Assembly: GCA_963745945.1 (NCBI GenBank)
Contig: CAVUZG010000004.1
Coordinates: forward strand, 806,001-870,000
Length of the DNA stretch: 64,000 nt
DNA from: DATFVA01 sp963745945
GTDB taxonomy: Bacteria; Bacteroidota; Ignavibacteria; Ignavibacteriales; Ignavibacteriaceae
Direction of reading: 5' to 3'
The translations under genes were made by a program, and so were the position numbers. Below, piece after piece: positions 15,687 through 24,145 of the stretch (positions within the stretch are counted from its first letter, which is position 1; the number at the start of each line of letters is the position of its first letter). The notes beneath the pieces are model-generated. The model ran no database searches. It saw only the letters and a program-made list of their open reading frames with translations, and was not told the origin of the DNA.

Positions 15687-17369
15687 CTACCCTGCATAAG
15701 CTCTTCTCAGTTTTTCTTTTCCAAGAGAATTAACAAGCCGGAAATCCTCTTCTGAAATTTTTTCTTCATCTCCGTAATAATTATGATCAACGCTGTCTTT
15801 CTGTATGGCTTCTCTTATTGCCACAGATGAAAGCACTTCAAGGTTTTCAACTATGATATTATTTGAATCTTCGACATCAATTCTTCCTTCAACAAGATAG
15901 GGACCCATAGACATTGTAAGCTCTGCACACCGGTAATAAACTTTGGGAAATATCACAGCTTCAAAAGTTCCGGTCAAATCCTCAAGTGAAAGAAATTTCA
16001 TTATGTCCCCTTTTTTCGTTCTTATTCTTTTAGAACTCATATACCAGCCGATCATTTTAACCTTTCTACCCCGGTATTTTTCCTTATCTTTTGCTTTTGT
16101 AATCGATGGACTATTTGTCCACTCCTTAAAAAAATAAAGCGGATGACGTGTAACCATATAATTAAAAGTTTCGTATTCTGTACGGCATATTTCCGCAGCA
16201 CTGAAATTAATATCGGTTTTAACTTCCTCCTCGAGTGCAAATGTTTCATTCACAAAAAGATCATTTACTGTATGATCGAGAAGTTTACGGCGGTGAATAT
16301 AAATATCAAGCAGGCGGAGAAGCTCGGGGCGTGTCTGCCTGAAACATCCCATTGCACCGCACTTAATCAATGCAGCACTTTCCTCGTAAGCAAGTCCTGT
16401 CCTAACAAGAAAATCTGCAAGCGAAACATACTTGCCGTTATTCTTTCTTTCTTCAACAATTATTTCGATTGAGGAATGAGACAAATTTTTTATCGACATC
16501 AACCCGATGCGAATGTTTTTTCCTTTACCGACGTATTCATAATTGCTGTGGTTAATTGATGGAAGTTGAACCGTAATCCCCATTCTTTTTGCCTCCCATA
16601 TATAAACAGCCGAAGAATAAAATCCCCCTCCGTTGTTAAGAACATTAGCCATAAACTCAGCCGGGTAATGTGCTTTAAGATATGCAACCTGGTAAGAGAG
16701 AAGTGCGAATGAAGCGCTGTGTGCTTTGCAGAAAGAATACCCGGCAAAAGATTCTATCTGTCTCCACAACTCTTTCGTTATTTTTTCGCTGTGCCCTTTT
16801 GCCCGGCAGGAAATGAAAAACTTATCTGTAATCTGTTTCATTGCTTCGTGCGAACGCATCTTTCCGCTCATTGCCCGCCTGAGAAGATCAGCTTCTTCCA
16901 AAGTTAAGCCCGCAATATGATGAGCAACTTTAATTACATCCTCCTGGTAAATCATTACACCATAAGTTTCACCGAGATATTTCTCCATTTCGGGAACAAG
17001 ATATTTTCTCCGGGAAGGATCTTTATGCCTTGCAATAAATTCCTGCATCATACCGCTTTCCGCTACACCGGGACGAATAACAGAACTTGCCGCCGTCAGC
17101 ATTTCAAAAGTTTCAACATCAAGCCGGCGCAGAAGCGAGCGCATCCCCGGAGATTCAATATAAAAACACCCGATTGTTTGTCCCGTACGGATGAGTTCCC
17201 TGGTCTTCTCATCATTAAAGAGCATCTGAAAATTGAAAATATCAAAGCGGATATTTTTCGTGTTGCGCGGAATGGGAGGGTAAAGAGTGTGTACTTTGTT
17301 ACTTCCCCTCCATTCAGGGGGAACCTGATAAGTTGAAATATCGGTCTTATTTACACTTTTTGTTTCCAT
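15687..17369 (-). CDS. DnaE-type DNA polymerase III alpha, C-terminal half only (DnaE2/ImuC-like)
   Basis: A 560-residue protein that aligns with the second half of bacterial DnaE. Recognisable: TVGCFYIESPGMRSLL-type fingers segment (here TIGCFYIESPGMRSLLRRL, about residue 67), IRPGVAESGMM, YGVMIYQEDV, LRRAMSGK, FCKAHSASFALLSYQVAYLKAHYPAEF, a helix-hairpin-helix region and a C-terminal OB-like fold. The PHP domain and the palm with catalytic aspartates are absent, and no such sequence lies upstream. It resembles the error-prone DnaE2/ImuC branch more than replicative DnaE, by eye. The ATG directly abuts an inverted repeat, leaving no ribosome site. Probably a remnant, or one half of a split gene. 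Confidence 0.75.
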   Translation of the reverse strand: METKSVNKTDISTYQVPPEWRGSNKVHTLYPPIPRNTKNIRFDIFNFQMLFNDEKTRELIRTGQTIGCFYIESPGMRSLLRRLDVETFEMLTAASSVIRPGVAESGMMQEFIARHKDPSRRKYLVPEMEKYLGETYGVMIYQEDVIKVAHHIAGLTLEEADLLRRAMSGKMRSHEAMKQITDKFFISCRAKGHSEKITKELWRQIESFAGYSFCKAHSASFALLSYQVAYLKAHYPAEFMANVLNNGGGFYSSAVYIWEAKRMGITVQLPSINHSNYEYVGKGKNIRIGLMSIKNLSHSSIEIIVEERKNNGKYVSLADFLVRTGLAYEESAALIKCGAMGCFRQTRPELLRLLDIYIHRRKLLDHTVNDLFVNETFALEEEVKTDINFSAAEICRTEYETFNYMVTRHPLYFFKEWTNSPSITKAKDKEKYRGRKVKMIGWYMSSKRIRTKKGDIMKFLSLEDLTGTFEAVIFPKVYYRCAELTMSMGPYLVEGRIDVEDSNNIIVENLEVLSSVAIREAIQKDSVDHNYYGDEEKISEEDFRLVNSLGKEKLRRAYAG

Positions 17370-17370
17370 A

Positions 17371-17396
17371 ATATAGTGTACATTTGCCCACTATAT
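17371..17396 (-). promoter_or_regulatory. Inverted repeat abutting the polymerase-fragment start
   Basis: ATATAGTG (17371-17378) and CACTATAT (17389-17396) form a perfect 8-base inverted repeat with a 10-base spacer, ending one base before the ATG. This could be an operator, possibly of an SOS-type repressor, since dnaE2/imuC genes are usually LexA-controlled. I cannot match it to a known box. Confidence 0.4.
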
Positions 17397-17508
17397 ATAA
17401 TTTCCCGGATTAAAAAGCAAGAGAAGAATTAAAAGTGATGATAGATAATGTTTGATGTATGATGGATCGAAGGCTGCAAGATTACAAGAATAAAAAAGTT
17501 TAAATGGA

Positions 17509-17919
17509 TTATTGTTCTAAAATAGATTTTGCCCAATCTGAAAAGCGTGTAAAAAGTTTCTTAATTCTGACTATGTCTGATTCAAGGTATATATCATCTG
17601 AATATGATACCATATTCTTATGATCAATAAGTTTCTTAAAATGATCTAATGCAGAATTATTTTTATGCTGAGGTGGAACAGAGTCCTTTAATAATCCGAT
17701 GATATCATAATGACTATCTCCACTTGCTTTTGAGGAAGAATATTTAATGGTAATTGCGTCAGCATATGCAATCGCGGCATGTATAATCAGCACCCCGGCT
17801 GCATTATAGTATTCGTGTTCTATTGCAAGCACGGCTCCATTATTAAAACTTTCAGCAACTTTTATAAAATCTTTAAATTTATTTATCGGATATTTTTTAG
17901 AGGAAACCTTTTTAACCAT
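17509..17919 (-). CDS. HEPN-like protein paired with nucleotidyltransferase
   Basis: A 136-residue all-helical protein with HEPN-like character, overlapping the upstream nucleotidyltransferase gene by eight bases. HEPN proteins in MNT/HEPN pairs are RNase toxins or adaptor-like antitoxin partners. The segment where the R-x4-6-H RNase motif is expected reads DHKNMVSYSDD (residues 99-109), so the Arg is Lys and the His is Ser; nuclease activity is doubtful. The N-terminal helix has EHEYYNAAGVLIIHAAIAYADA, typical of HEPN helix 2. Not a confident family assignment, but the context supports it. Confidence 0.6.
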   Translation of the reverse strand: MVKKVSSKKYPINKFKDFIKVAESFNNGAVLAIEHEYYNAAGVLIIHAAIAYADAITIKYSSSKASGDSHYDIIGLLKDSVPPQHKNNSALDHFKKLIDHKNMVSYSDDIYLESDIVRIKKLFTRFSDWAKSILEQ

Positions 17920-18523
17920 TGAGTAATTCTTTTGTCTTGATTCCTGAAATTATAATTCCATCTGTTAGTATCTCATTAACCGGACTTTTCTGATTTTTAG
18001 CTCTTTTCTTAAATTCTTCACGTGTGATATAAAAAGGTGCTAAAGTGACTCCATATTTATCATAAAGTTCATCTCTAATTGCATTTACAATTTTTTCTAT
18101 TTTTGATTTATTTTTTTGAAATACAATACAGATATCCATGTCACTATCAGGTAGTTCTTCCTTTCGTGCAACGCTGCCGAATAGTATTACACTATCTGTA
18201 AGAGAAGAAAGACTATTTCTAATTTCATTGAGAACAGTTTTTTTATATTTCTGCTCGGTAACAAAAAGTTTAGCAATTATTTCATTTGAGATATAGTTTT
18301 TCCTGTTAAGAGAAAACAGATGCTCACGTCCGCCCGCCTGCTTGTTTACAACTTTAAGATTTACCAGGTTATCCAGGGCAATTTGTGCCGACCTAAGTCC
18401 TATACCGGCAAGGCGTGCGGTTTCTCTTCCTGAAATTCCAGCAACTCTTTCATTTAATGCCCGAAGCACAGCAATGTTAGCTGAATTTACAAATATATTA
18501 TCTAAAACATTATTTAGTATCAT
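17912..18523 (-). CDS. MNT-type nucleotidyltransferase with N-terminal HTH
   Basis: A 203-residue protein. Residues about 15-75 form a winged helix-turn-helix (SGRETARLAGIGLRSAQIALDNL then a basic wing). Residues 112-135 carry the minimal nucleotidyltransferase signature LFGSVARKEELPDSDMDI, with GS at 116-117 and metal-binding DxD at 128/130. In MNT/HEPN (type VII-like) toxin-antitoxin pairs, the MNT protein modifies the HEPN toxin with AMP; the HTH suggests it also represses its own promoter. Two palindromes lie just upstream and cover the predicted -10. The gene overlaps the HEPN-like gene. Confidence 0.8.
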   Translation of the reverse strand: MILNNVLDNIFVNSANIAVLRALNERVAGISGRETARLAGIGLRSAQIALDNLVNLKVVNKQAGGREHLFSLNRKNYISNEIIAKLFVTEQKYKKTVLNEIRNSLSSLTDSVILFGSVARKEELPDSDMDICIVFQKNKSKIEKIVNAIRDELYDKYGVTLAPFYITREEFKKRAKNQKSPVNEILTDGIIISGIKTKELLNG

Positions 18524-18531
18524 TTTTAACC

Positions 18532-18568
18532 GACTAACTATTTAGTCATATGACTAATTATTTAGTCA
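18532..18568 (-). promoter_or_regulatory. Double-palindrome operator of the MNT/HEPN pair
   Basis: GACTAACTATTTAGTC (18532-18547) and TGACTAATTATTTAGTCA (18551-18568) are two palindromes with centres 20 bases apart, two helix turns. A candidate promoter on the minus strand has -35 TTGATG (18587-18582), a 17-base spacer and -10 TAAATA (18564-18559), so the second palindrome covers the -10. It lies 8-45 bases upstream of the HTH-nucleotidyltransferase ATG, fitting autorepression. Confidence 0.65.
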
Positions 18569-18650
18569 GTAAAATACTACACATCAATTAATTTTGCAAG
18601 TTTATAGAAATAAATATCTTATAACATTGTCAGAAAAAATGAACTTTTTC

Positions 18651-18679
18651 TTGACTATAAATATTGAATCATTTACAAT
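18651..18679 (+). promoter_or_regulatory. Sigma-70-type promoter of the CPXCG gene
   Basis: TTGACT (18651-18656), a 17-base spacer, TACAAT (18674-18679), located 33 bases upstream of the ATG at 18713. Both hexamers differ from consensus at one position. Confidence 0.6.
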
Positions 18680-18712
18680 ATTGGTGGAATTAATTTTTAG
18701 TTAGGGTGAGTT

Positions 18713-18928
18713 ATGGAAGAGAAACCCGAATCATTTCAAACTGATGACGATTTCACCTGGACATGCCAGTACTGCGGAGTTGAGAACAGTGTATGGGTGG
18801 ATTTAACCGTGGAAGGAAAGCAGGATTTTGTTGAAGATTGCAGAATCTGCTGCAGGCCTAACAGGATAATAATTACAAAGGATGCAGAAGATAATATTTT
18901 TGCAGAGAGTCGTCTCCTTGATGAATAA
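18713..18928 (+). CDS. CPXCG-motif cysteine-rich zinc-binding-type protein
   Basis: A 71-residue member of the small CPXCG family. Cysteines at 18 and 21 (CQYCG) and at 43, 46 and 47 (EDCRICCRPN) match the family pattern of CxxCG followed by V/F-EDCxxCCRP; the first motif has Gln where Pro is usual. A single structural zinc is expected. Function is unknown across the family. Ribosome site AGGGTGAG lies before the ATG and a good promoter further upstream. Convergent with ftsZ. Confidence 0.85.
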   Translation: MEEKPESFQTDDDFTWTCQYCGVENSVWVDLTVEGKQDFVEDCRICCRPNRIIITKDAEDNIFAESRLLDE

Positions 18929-18974
18929 TCATCAGGAAAAAACGAAATCCTTTGTCACAACAGATTCTACAGTC

Positions 18975-20258
18975 TTAATCCATAATCATACGTAAAAATG
19001 ATGAACTGTCCTCATCGTCTTCTGCGTCTTTTTCTTCTTTCTTTTGAGCTTTCTCTTTTGCCCAACTGTAACGAGATGCATCAAATTCGAATCCGCTCTT
19101 TGGTGTTTCTTCCTCTTCTTTTTCTTCGATAGTTGTTTTAGGACTTTTAACACGATAGATAGTCGGAATTTCAAGATCTTCTTTATCTACTTCATCATTT
19201 GATTCAAGAAAATTAAATCCGCCGCGAAAAGTTTCTGTTTCTTTCCTTTTAGGTGGAGCGATTGAAAATGATTTTTTCGAGTGTCCCTGGTTAGCGGAAT
19301 CAAATCCTGTAGCAATAACTGTGTAGGAAACATAATCATTCATTTCTTCTTTCTGTACACATCCGAAGATGACATTTGCTTCTTCACCGGCAGCTTCAAA
19401 TATTACATTATTACCGTCGTTAATTTCCTGCATAGTAAGGTTGCTCGAGCCGGTAACATTCAGCAGAACGCTCTTTGCACCTTTAATGTTTACGCCTTCA
19501 AGAAGAGGACTTGAAATAGCCTTCTGTGCTGCTTCAATAGCACGGTTTTCACCGCTGGCGATTCCGCATCCCATTAAAGCTTCACCACTCTGGTTCATCA
19601 CAGCTCTAACGTCAGCAAAATCAACATTAATTAATCCTTCAACTGTAATAATATCAGCTATTCCTCTTGTTGCTTCATAAAGAACTTCGTTAGGTTTATC
19701 AAAAGCAGCAAATGCATTAACACCTTTATCAAGAATATTCAGCAGTCGTTCATTAGGAATAACGATTAAACTATCCACCGAATTTTTTAAATCCTGAATT
19801 CCCTGTTCGGCATTCAGCATTCTTTTCTTTCCTTCCCAGCGAAATGGTTTGGTAACTATCCCAACTACCAAAGCGCCAATACTCTTGGCAATTGAAGCAA
19901 CTACCGGAGCACCGCCTGTTCCTGTACCACCACCCATTCCGGCAGTAACAAACACCATATCACTACCTGCAAGAACATCGGAAAGTTTCTCCCGATCTTC
20001 CTCGAGAGATTTTCTTCCAACATTGGGGTCAGCACCGGCACCGAGTCCCCGCGTGATACTGGAACCACACTGAATTTTATGAGTTGCGCTGCTGCTGTTC
20101 AGAACCTGTGCATCGGTATTAACGGCAACATACTCAACACCACTGAGTCCGCGTGCGATCATGCTTTCGATAGCATTGCAGCCACCACCACCAATACCAA
20201 CCACTTTCAGAATAGCGGACATTGGCTTGCTTCTGTCAATAGTTGCAAATCGCGACAT
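18975..20258 (-). CDS. ftsZ: Cell division protein FtsZ
   Basis: Tubulin-like GTPase that forms the division ring. 427 residues. GTP-binding signature GMGGGTGTG at residues 107-115, with VGIGGGGCNAI at 20-30 and NVDFADVRAVMNQSGEALMG for the synergy (T7) loop. A charged linker follows residue 335. DLEIPTIYRVK looks like the conserved FtsA-binding peptide but is followed by about 55 more acidic residues ending FLRMIMD, an unusually long tail. Last gene of the dcw operon, 20 bases behind ftsA, with an AGGAGG ribosome site. Confidence 0.97.
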   Translation of the reverse strand: MSRFATIDRSKPMSAILKVVGIGGGGCNAIESMIARGLSGVEYVAVNTDAQVLNSSSATHKIQCGSSITRGLGAGADPNVGRKSLEEDREKLSDVLAGSDMVFVTAGMGGGTGTGGAPVVASIAKSIGALVVGIVTKPFRWEGKKRMLNAEQGIQDLKNSVDSLIVIPNERLLNILDKGVNAFAAFDKPNEVLYEATRGIADIITVEGLINVDFADVRAVMNQSGEALMGCGIASGENRAIEAAQKAISSPLLEGVNIKGAKSVLLNVTGSSNLTMQEINDGNNVIFEAAGEEANVIFGCVQKEEMNDYVSYTVIATGFDSANQGHSKKSFSIAPPKRKETETFRGGFNFLESNDEVDKEDLEIPTIYRVKSPKTTIEEKEEEETPKSGFEFDASRYSWAKEKAQKKEEKDAEDDEDSSSFLRMIMD

Positions 20259-20278
20259 AGTTTCCTCCTATTTTGGAT

Positions 20279-21526
20279 TTATAATTCATCAAAAAACTGC
20301 TGAACTCTTTTAACTATAAGAGACAGTTTATTTTTATTTTTTTGTTTCTTAGCTTTAATTAATCCCTGGTATTCGCTGGATTTTCCCCCAGGAATTCCCC
20401 GAATCAACCCGGCAACTGTTGCAAACTCAGGACTTTCAATCTCATTCGAAAGTCCCGCTCCTAATTCCTGCGGCACACCCATCCTTGTTGGAAGTCCGAA
20501 AACTTCTTCGGCAAGTTCAGCACATCCTTTTAAAAGTGATCCGCCGCCGGTTAGAACTATACCGGCTTTAATTTTATTTTTAAATCCTGCACTTCTGATT
20601 TCATTATCTATAAGAACAAATAATTCCCTCATCCTCAGACTTATAATCTGGGTAAGAAGGCTGATAGGAATTTTTGTATTCCCTCTTGCACCAACTCCTT
20701 TTATCAGGATATCTTCATCTTTAATAATTGCATTCTCAGAAGCATATCCATAATCTTTCTTAAGAATTTCGGCTTCTTCAGAAACCACACCCAGTGATTC
20801 ACGTATATCATTAGTAACCTGGTTTCCTGCAACACCAATAACTTTGGTATGCTTAATTGCTTTATTGTGATATATGGCTATATCTGTTGTTCCTCCCCCA
20901 ATATCTATTAAAGCAACTCCCAGATCTTTTTCGCTTTCTTCAAGTACGGATGTGCTGGAAGCGATTGGCTGAAGAATATAATCCTGAACATGCAATCCGG
21001 CACGCTCAACAGATTTTCTTATATTTTGTATTGCAGGTATCGAAGCAAGCACTATATGGTTTGTTGCTTCCAATCTTGACCCCGACATTCCGATCGGGTT
21101 TTCAATCCCGGGTTGATGATCAATTGAAAACTCTTCAGGGATTATATGAAGTATTTGCCTGTCCGAAGGAATATGAATTGTACGAACATCATTTTCCAGT
21201 CGTTCCAGATCAGCTTTTGTAATTTCCCTGTCATCACCGCTTATGGTAACATAATTCCTGTGACGCATACTTGTAATATGTTCTCCAGCAACTCCAACAT
21301 TAACATGAGTAATCTCAAATCCGGCCCTGTTTGAAGCAATTGAGACAGCACTCCTTATTGCTTCAGCAGTCTTTCCAATATTCGCAACCAGTCCTTTATG
21401 CAAACCTTCAGATGGAGCAACACCAAAACCAAGAATGTCAAATTTATTTTCATCCAGCTTTTCGGCTATAACAGCACAAACTTTGGTTGTTCCTAAATCC
21501 AGTCCGGCAATAATTTCTTTTCTCAT
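20279..21526 (-). CDS. ftsA: Cell division protein FtsA
   Basis: Actin-fold ATPase that anchors FtsZ to the membrane and recruits later division proteins. 415 residues. Phosphate-1 motif AGLDLGTTKVCAVIAE (7-22), the 1C domain, phosphate-2 ALIDIGGGTTDIAIY near residue 205, and adenosine motif GIVLTGGGSLLKG near 325. The C-terminal LSLIVKRVQQFFDEL is the expected membrane-binding amphipathic helix. Overlaps ftsQ by four bases and is followed by ftsZ. Confidence 0.96.
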   Translation of the reverse strand: MRKEIIAGLDLGTTKVCAVIAEKLDENKFDILGFGVAPSEGLHKGLVANIGKTAEAIRSAVSIASNRAGFEITHVNVGVAGEHITSMRHRNYVTISGDDREITKADLERLENDVRTIHIPSDRQILHIIPEEFSIDHQPGIENPIGMSGSRLEATNHIVLASIPAIQNIRKSVERAGLHVQDYILQPIASSTSVLEESEKDLGVALIDIGGGTTDIAIYHNKAIKHTKVIGVAGNQVTNDIRESLGVVSEEAEILKKDYGYASENAIIKDEDILIKGVGARGNTKIPISLLTQIISLRMRELFVLIDNEIRSAGFKNKIKAGIVLTGGGSLLKGCAELAEEVFGLPTRMGVPQELGAGLSNEIESPEFATVAGLIRGIPGGKSSEYQGLIKAKKQKNKNKLSLIVKRVQQFFDEL

Positions 21527-22299
21527 TCGGTTAAACCTGTTTTATCGTAATTACCGAGAAAAATCTCATTGTCAAATCTTAAGTCTATATATGAACTGTT
21601 CATTACAATTTCTTTATTTGAGTTATCCTCTGTGTTCATCAGTTGATCAAACGAAAGGATTTTTCTTGAAGTATTTCCTTTACCAAATATCACCGGTGGT
21701 TTTAATCCTGAAAAAAGCAAAATAATATCTCTGCCATTTCTCAGGTTTATTTCAGATAATTTTTTTCCGAGATCTTCATTGGTTAAATCAGCTGCATCAA
21801 TTATTCTGTATGCTTCAACCAGTCCCTGAGTTTTTAATATTTCATTTTTCTTTAACAGGAAATCCTTATTTAGATTTGTTACAACAGGTAAATTAGAAAC
21901 TTTAGTACCCGGGAAAAGCGTAAGTATTTCAAATTCACTTGATGCAAGAAATATTTGATTATCGCTCACGAGCACTGCTTTAATTGCTTTTTCAGATAGT
22001 TTAATGTGCACTTCATTATCACCGCTGAATTCAACATCTGCCCTGTTTATATATGGATGTTTCTCCATTCGGGCTTTTATCACAGGCAATGTAATTCCCT
22101 TGTAAGATTCCTGGTCATTTAATTTTGCAAATACCAGATAATCACTTTCGTTAAGTAAATTGTTTCCGGTTACTATAATTGATTTAACCTGCTGATCAGG
22201 CTCACTTCTTTCTGAAACCATAGATAGATAAAGTATCCACCCGATAAGTACTACAAAAAGAATAAGTCCTAATATTTTACTTCTGGTTTCGCTTTTCAA
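21523..22299 (-). CDS. ftsQ: Cell division protein FtsQ/DivIB-like
   Basis: A 258-residue bitopic membrane protein. One transmembrane helix at about residues 9-26, then a POTRA-like region (VKSIIVTGNNLLNESDY ... INRADVEFSGDNEVHIKLSEKAIKAVL) followed by the FtsQ/DivIB beta domain. Sequence conservation is low, as usual for the family; identity rests on the POTRA pattern and its place between murC and ftsA. It links cytoplasmic ring proteins with FtsI/FtsW in the periplasm. Confidence 0.88.
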   Translation of the reverse strand: MKSETRSKILGLILFVVLIGWILYLSMVSERSEPDQQVKSIIVTGNNLLNESDYLVFAKLNDQESYKGITLPVIKARMEKHPYINRADVEFSGDNEVHIKLSEKAIKAVLVSDNQIFLASSEFEILTLFPGTKVSNLPVVTNLNKDFLLKKNEILKTQGLVEAYRIIDAADLTNEDLGKKLSEINLRNGRDIILLFSGLKPPVIFGKGNTSRKILSFDQLMNTEDNSNKEIVMNSSYIDLRFDNEIFLGNYDKTGLTE

Positions 22300-23666
22300 T
22301 TTTTAACCATCCTTACAAATTCTTCTCCGAATTTCCAGATATCACCGGCACCCATAGTAATTATAATATCATTTTCCTGCTTCAGGTCGTTTAATATTGC
22401 AGGAATATTTTTTTTATCAGGAACATATACTACATTTTTATGTCCGAATTTCTTTGCGACATTTGCAATCATTTCACCCGAAACTCCGTTGATTGGTTCT
22501 TCACGTGCCGGGTAAACATCAGTGCAAATAAAAACATCTGAATTAAGAAAGCTTCTTCCGAATTCCTGGTAAAAATCTCTTGTCCTTGAATATAAATGCG
22601 GCTGAAATACTGCAATCAGTCTTCTTTTCCATCCGGCTCTGATACCTGCTAATGTTGCACTAGTTTCAGTCGGGTGATGAGCATAGTCATCAACAACCAG
22701 AATTTCTTTATCATACTTAATTTCAAATCTTCTGTAAACACCTGAAAAAGATTCGAGCGCCTTTTTAATTACAGGAAACTCAATCCCTAATTCTCTTGCA
22801 ATGGTTACCGCAACCAGTGAATTTTTTACATTATGAACACCGGGTATATTTAACTTGATTCTGCCGATCTGTTCATCTTTATATTTTATTGAATACTCAC
22901 TTGAAAATTGATGGTGTGAGATATCGAATGCTCTAACATCTGCCTGAGGAGTTAGTCCATAAGTAATAATTTTTTTGTTAATTGAAGGAATAATATCCTG
23001 CAGACCAGGTTCATCAAGACAAAGAACCACAAAACCATAGAACGGAACTTTATTTGCAAATTCAGCAAATGCAGATTTTATATCATCCAGGTCCTTATAA
23101 GTATCGAGATGTTCGCTTTCCAATGTTGTTAAAGCTGCTATTGTAGGAGTTAACTTTAAAAATGTTCTATCAAATTCATCGGCTTCAACTACAATAAATT
23201 CACCGTGTCCAAGTCTTGCATTTGTTCCGCCGAGTCCGCTGAGCTTACCGCCTACAATAATTGTGGGGTCTATATTTCCTTCTGTCAATGTTAATCCTAC
23301 CATCGATGTTGTTGTTGTTTTACCGTGTGTTCCCGCGATACCAATACCGTATTTCATACGCATCGATTCGGCTAACATTTCTGCTCTTTTTATTATCGGT
23401 ATTTTTCTTTCCACAGCGGCTTTAACTTCAGGGTTATCTGTTGTAACTGCTGATGAATAAACAAGCACATCAACATCTTTTAAATTGTCAGGAGAATGTC
23501 CCTCGTATACTTTAATGCCCAGACCTGAGAGATGATCAGTAATTTCAGTTAATGCTCTGTCCGAGCCTGATACTTCAAACCCCTGGCTTAATAATATTTC
23601 GGCCAAACCGCTCATACCGATTCCACCGATTCCAACAAAATGCACTCTTCTGATATTCTTAAACAT
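22296..23666 (-). CDS. murC: UDP-N-acetylmuramate--L-alanine ligase
   Basis: ATP-dependent addition of L-Ala to UDP-MurNAc, the first amino acid of the peptidoglycan stem. 456 residues. Rossmann-type N-domain VHFVGIGGIGMSGLAEIL (8-25), P-loop IAGTHGKTTTTSMVG near 109, EADEFDRTFL and DDYAHHPTE motifs of Mur ligases. Usual length. It overlaps ftsQ and directly abuts the upstream PH-like gene. murB, which often follows murC, is not in this operon. Confidence 0.97.
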   Translation of the reverse strand: MFKNIRRVHFVGIGGIGMSGLAEILLSQGFEVSGSDRALTEITDHLSGLGIKVYEGHSPDNLKDVDVLVYSSAVTTDNPEVKAAVERKIPIIKRAEMLAESMRMKYGIGIAGTHGKTTTTSMVGLTLTEGNIDPTIIVGGKLSGLGGTNARLGHGEFIVVEADEFDRTFLKLTPTIAALTTLESEHLDTYKDLDDIKSAFAEFANKVPFYGFVVLCLDEPGLQDIIPSINKKIITYGLTPQADVRAFDISHHQFSSEYSIKYKDEQIGRIKLNIPGVHNVKNSLVAVTIARELGIEFPVIKKALESFSGVYRRFEIKYDKEILVVDDYAHHPTETSATLAGIRAGWKRRLIAVFQPHLYSRTRDFYQEFGRSFLNSDVFICTDVYPAREEPINGVSGEMIANVAKKFGHKNVVYVPDKKNIPAILNDLKQENDIIITMGAGDIWKFGEEFVRMVKN

Positions 23667-24145
23667 TAAGCCGTTTCCACTTTCCTTTTTAGCTCTTCAA
23701 ATTTTATTAAAAGTTGATCTTCATTTTCATAGTCATAAGGGCGAATAATTAACGAACGTCTCCTGTTTTTTAATTTTATTCTTACTAGTCTGAAAGCATG
23801 ATTCCTGACTCTTTCTCTCTGCTTTGAAATTTTTATTCTTTTAATCTGGCTCAATAATATCTTCTTTTCACCAAACCTTGTTACAAATGCAATTCCTTCC
23901 GGACTTAATTCCAGGTATTTGTTTTTATAAAGATTATACAGAAGACTTACTAATGAAATAATCACTATGGCTCCAAGAAGGTAGATAATAGGATCCCTGG
24001 TGATTAAGGTGAAAGAGTTTTCCACAAATTCTCCTCTTACTATCAAATAAAGAGCAAACACAACAAAGTAAATTATCGTTGATTGATAGTAGAAAGACAT
24101 ATTGTATTTAAATGTCTCTTTATTATTTATATTCTCAGGATTCAT
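23666..24145 (-). CDS. PH-domain-like membrane protein inside the dcw operon
   Basis: A 159-residue protein not normally part of dcw clusters. Two transmembrane helices (about residues 22-39 and 50-67) are followed by a cytoplasmic part with the look of a bacterial PH (bPH2/YdbT-like) domain: YLELSPEGIAFVTRFGEKKILLSQIKRIKISKQR, then a basic strand pair RIKLKNRRRSLIIRPYDY. It overlaps murG by four bases and shares one base with murC, so it is translated with them. A membrane-associated role in division or wall synthesis is inferred from position only. Confidence 0.7.
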   Translation of the reverse strand: MNPENINNKETFKYNMSFYYQSTIIYFVVFALYLIVRGEFVENSFTLITRDPIIYLLGAIVIISLVSLLYNLYKNKYLELSPEGIAFVTRFGEKKILLSQIKRIKISKQRERVRNHAFRLVRIKLKNRRRSLIIRPYDYENEDQLLIKFEELKRKVETA

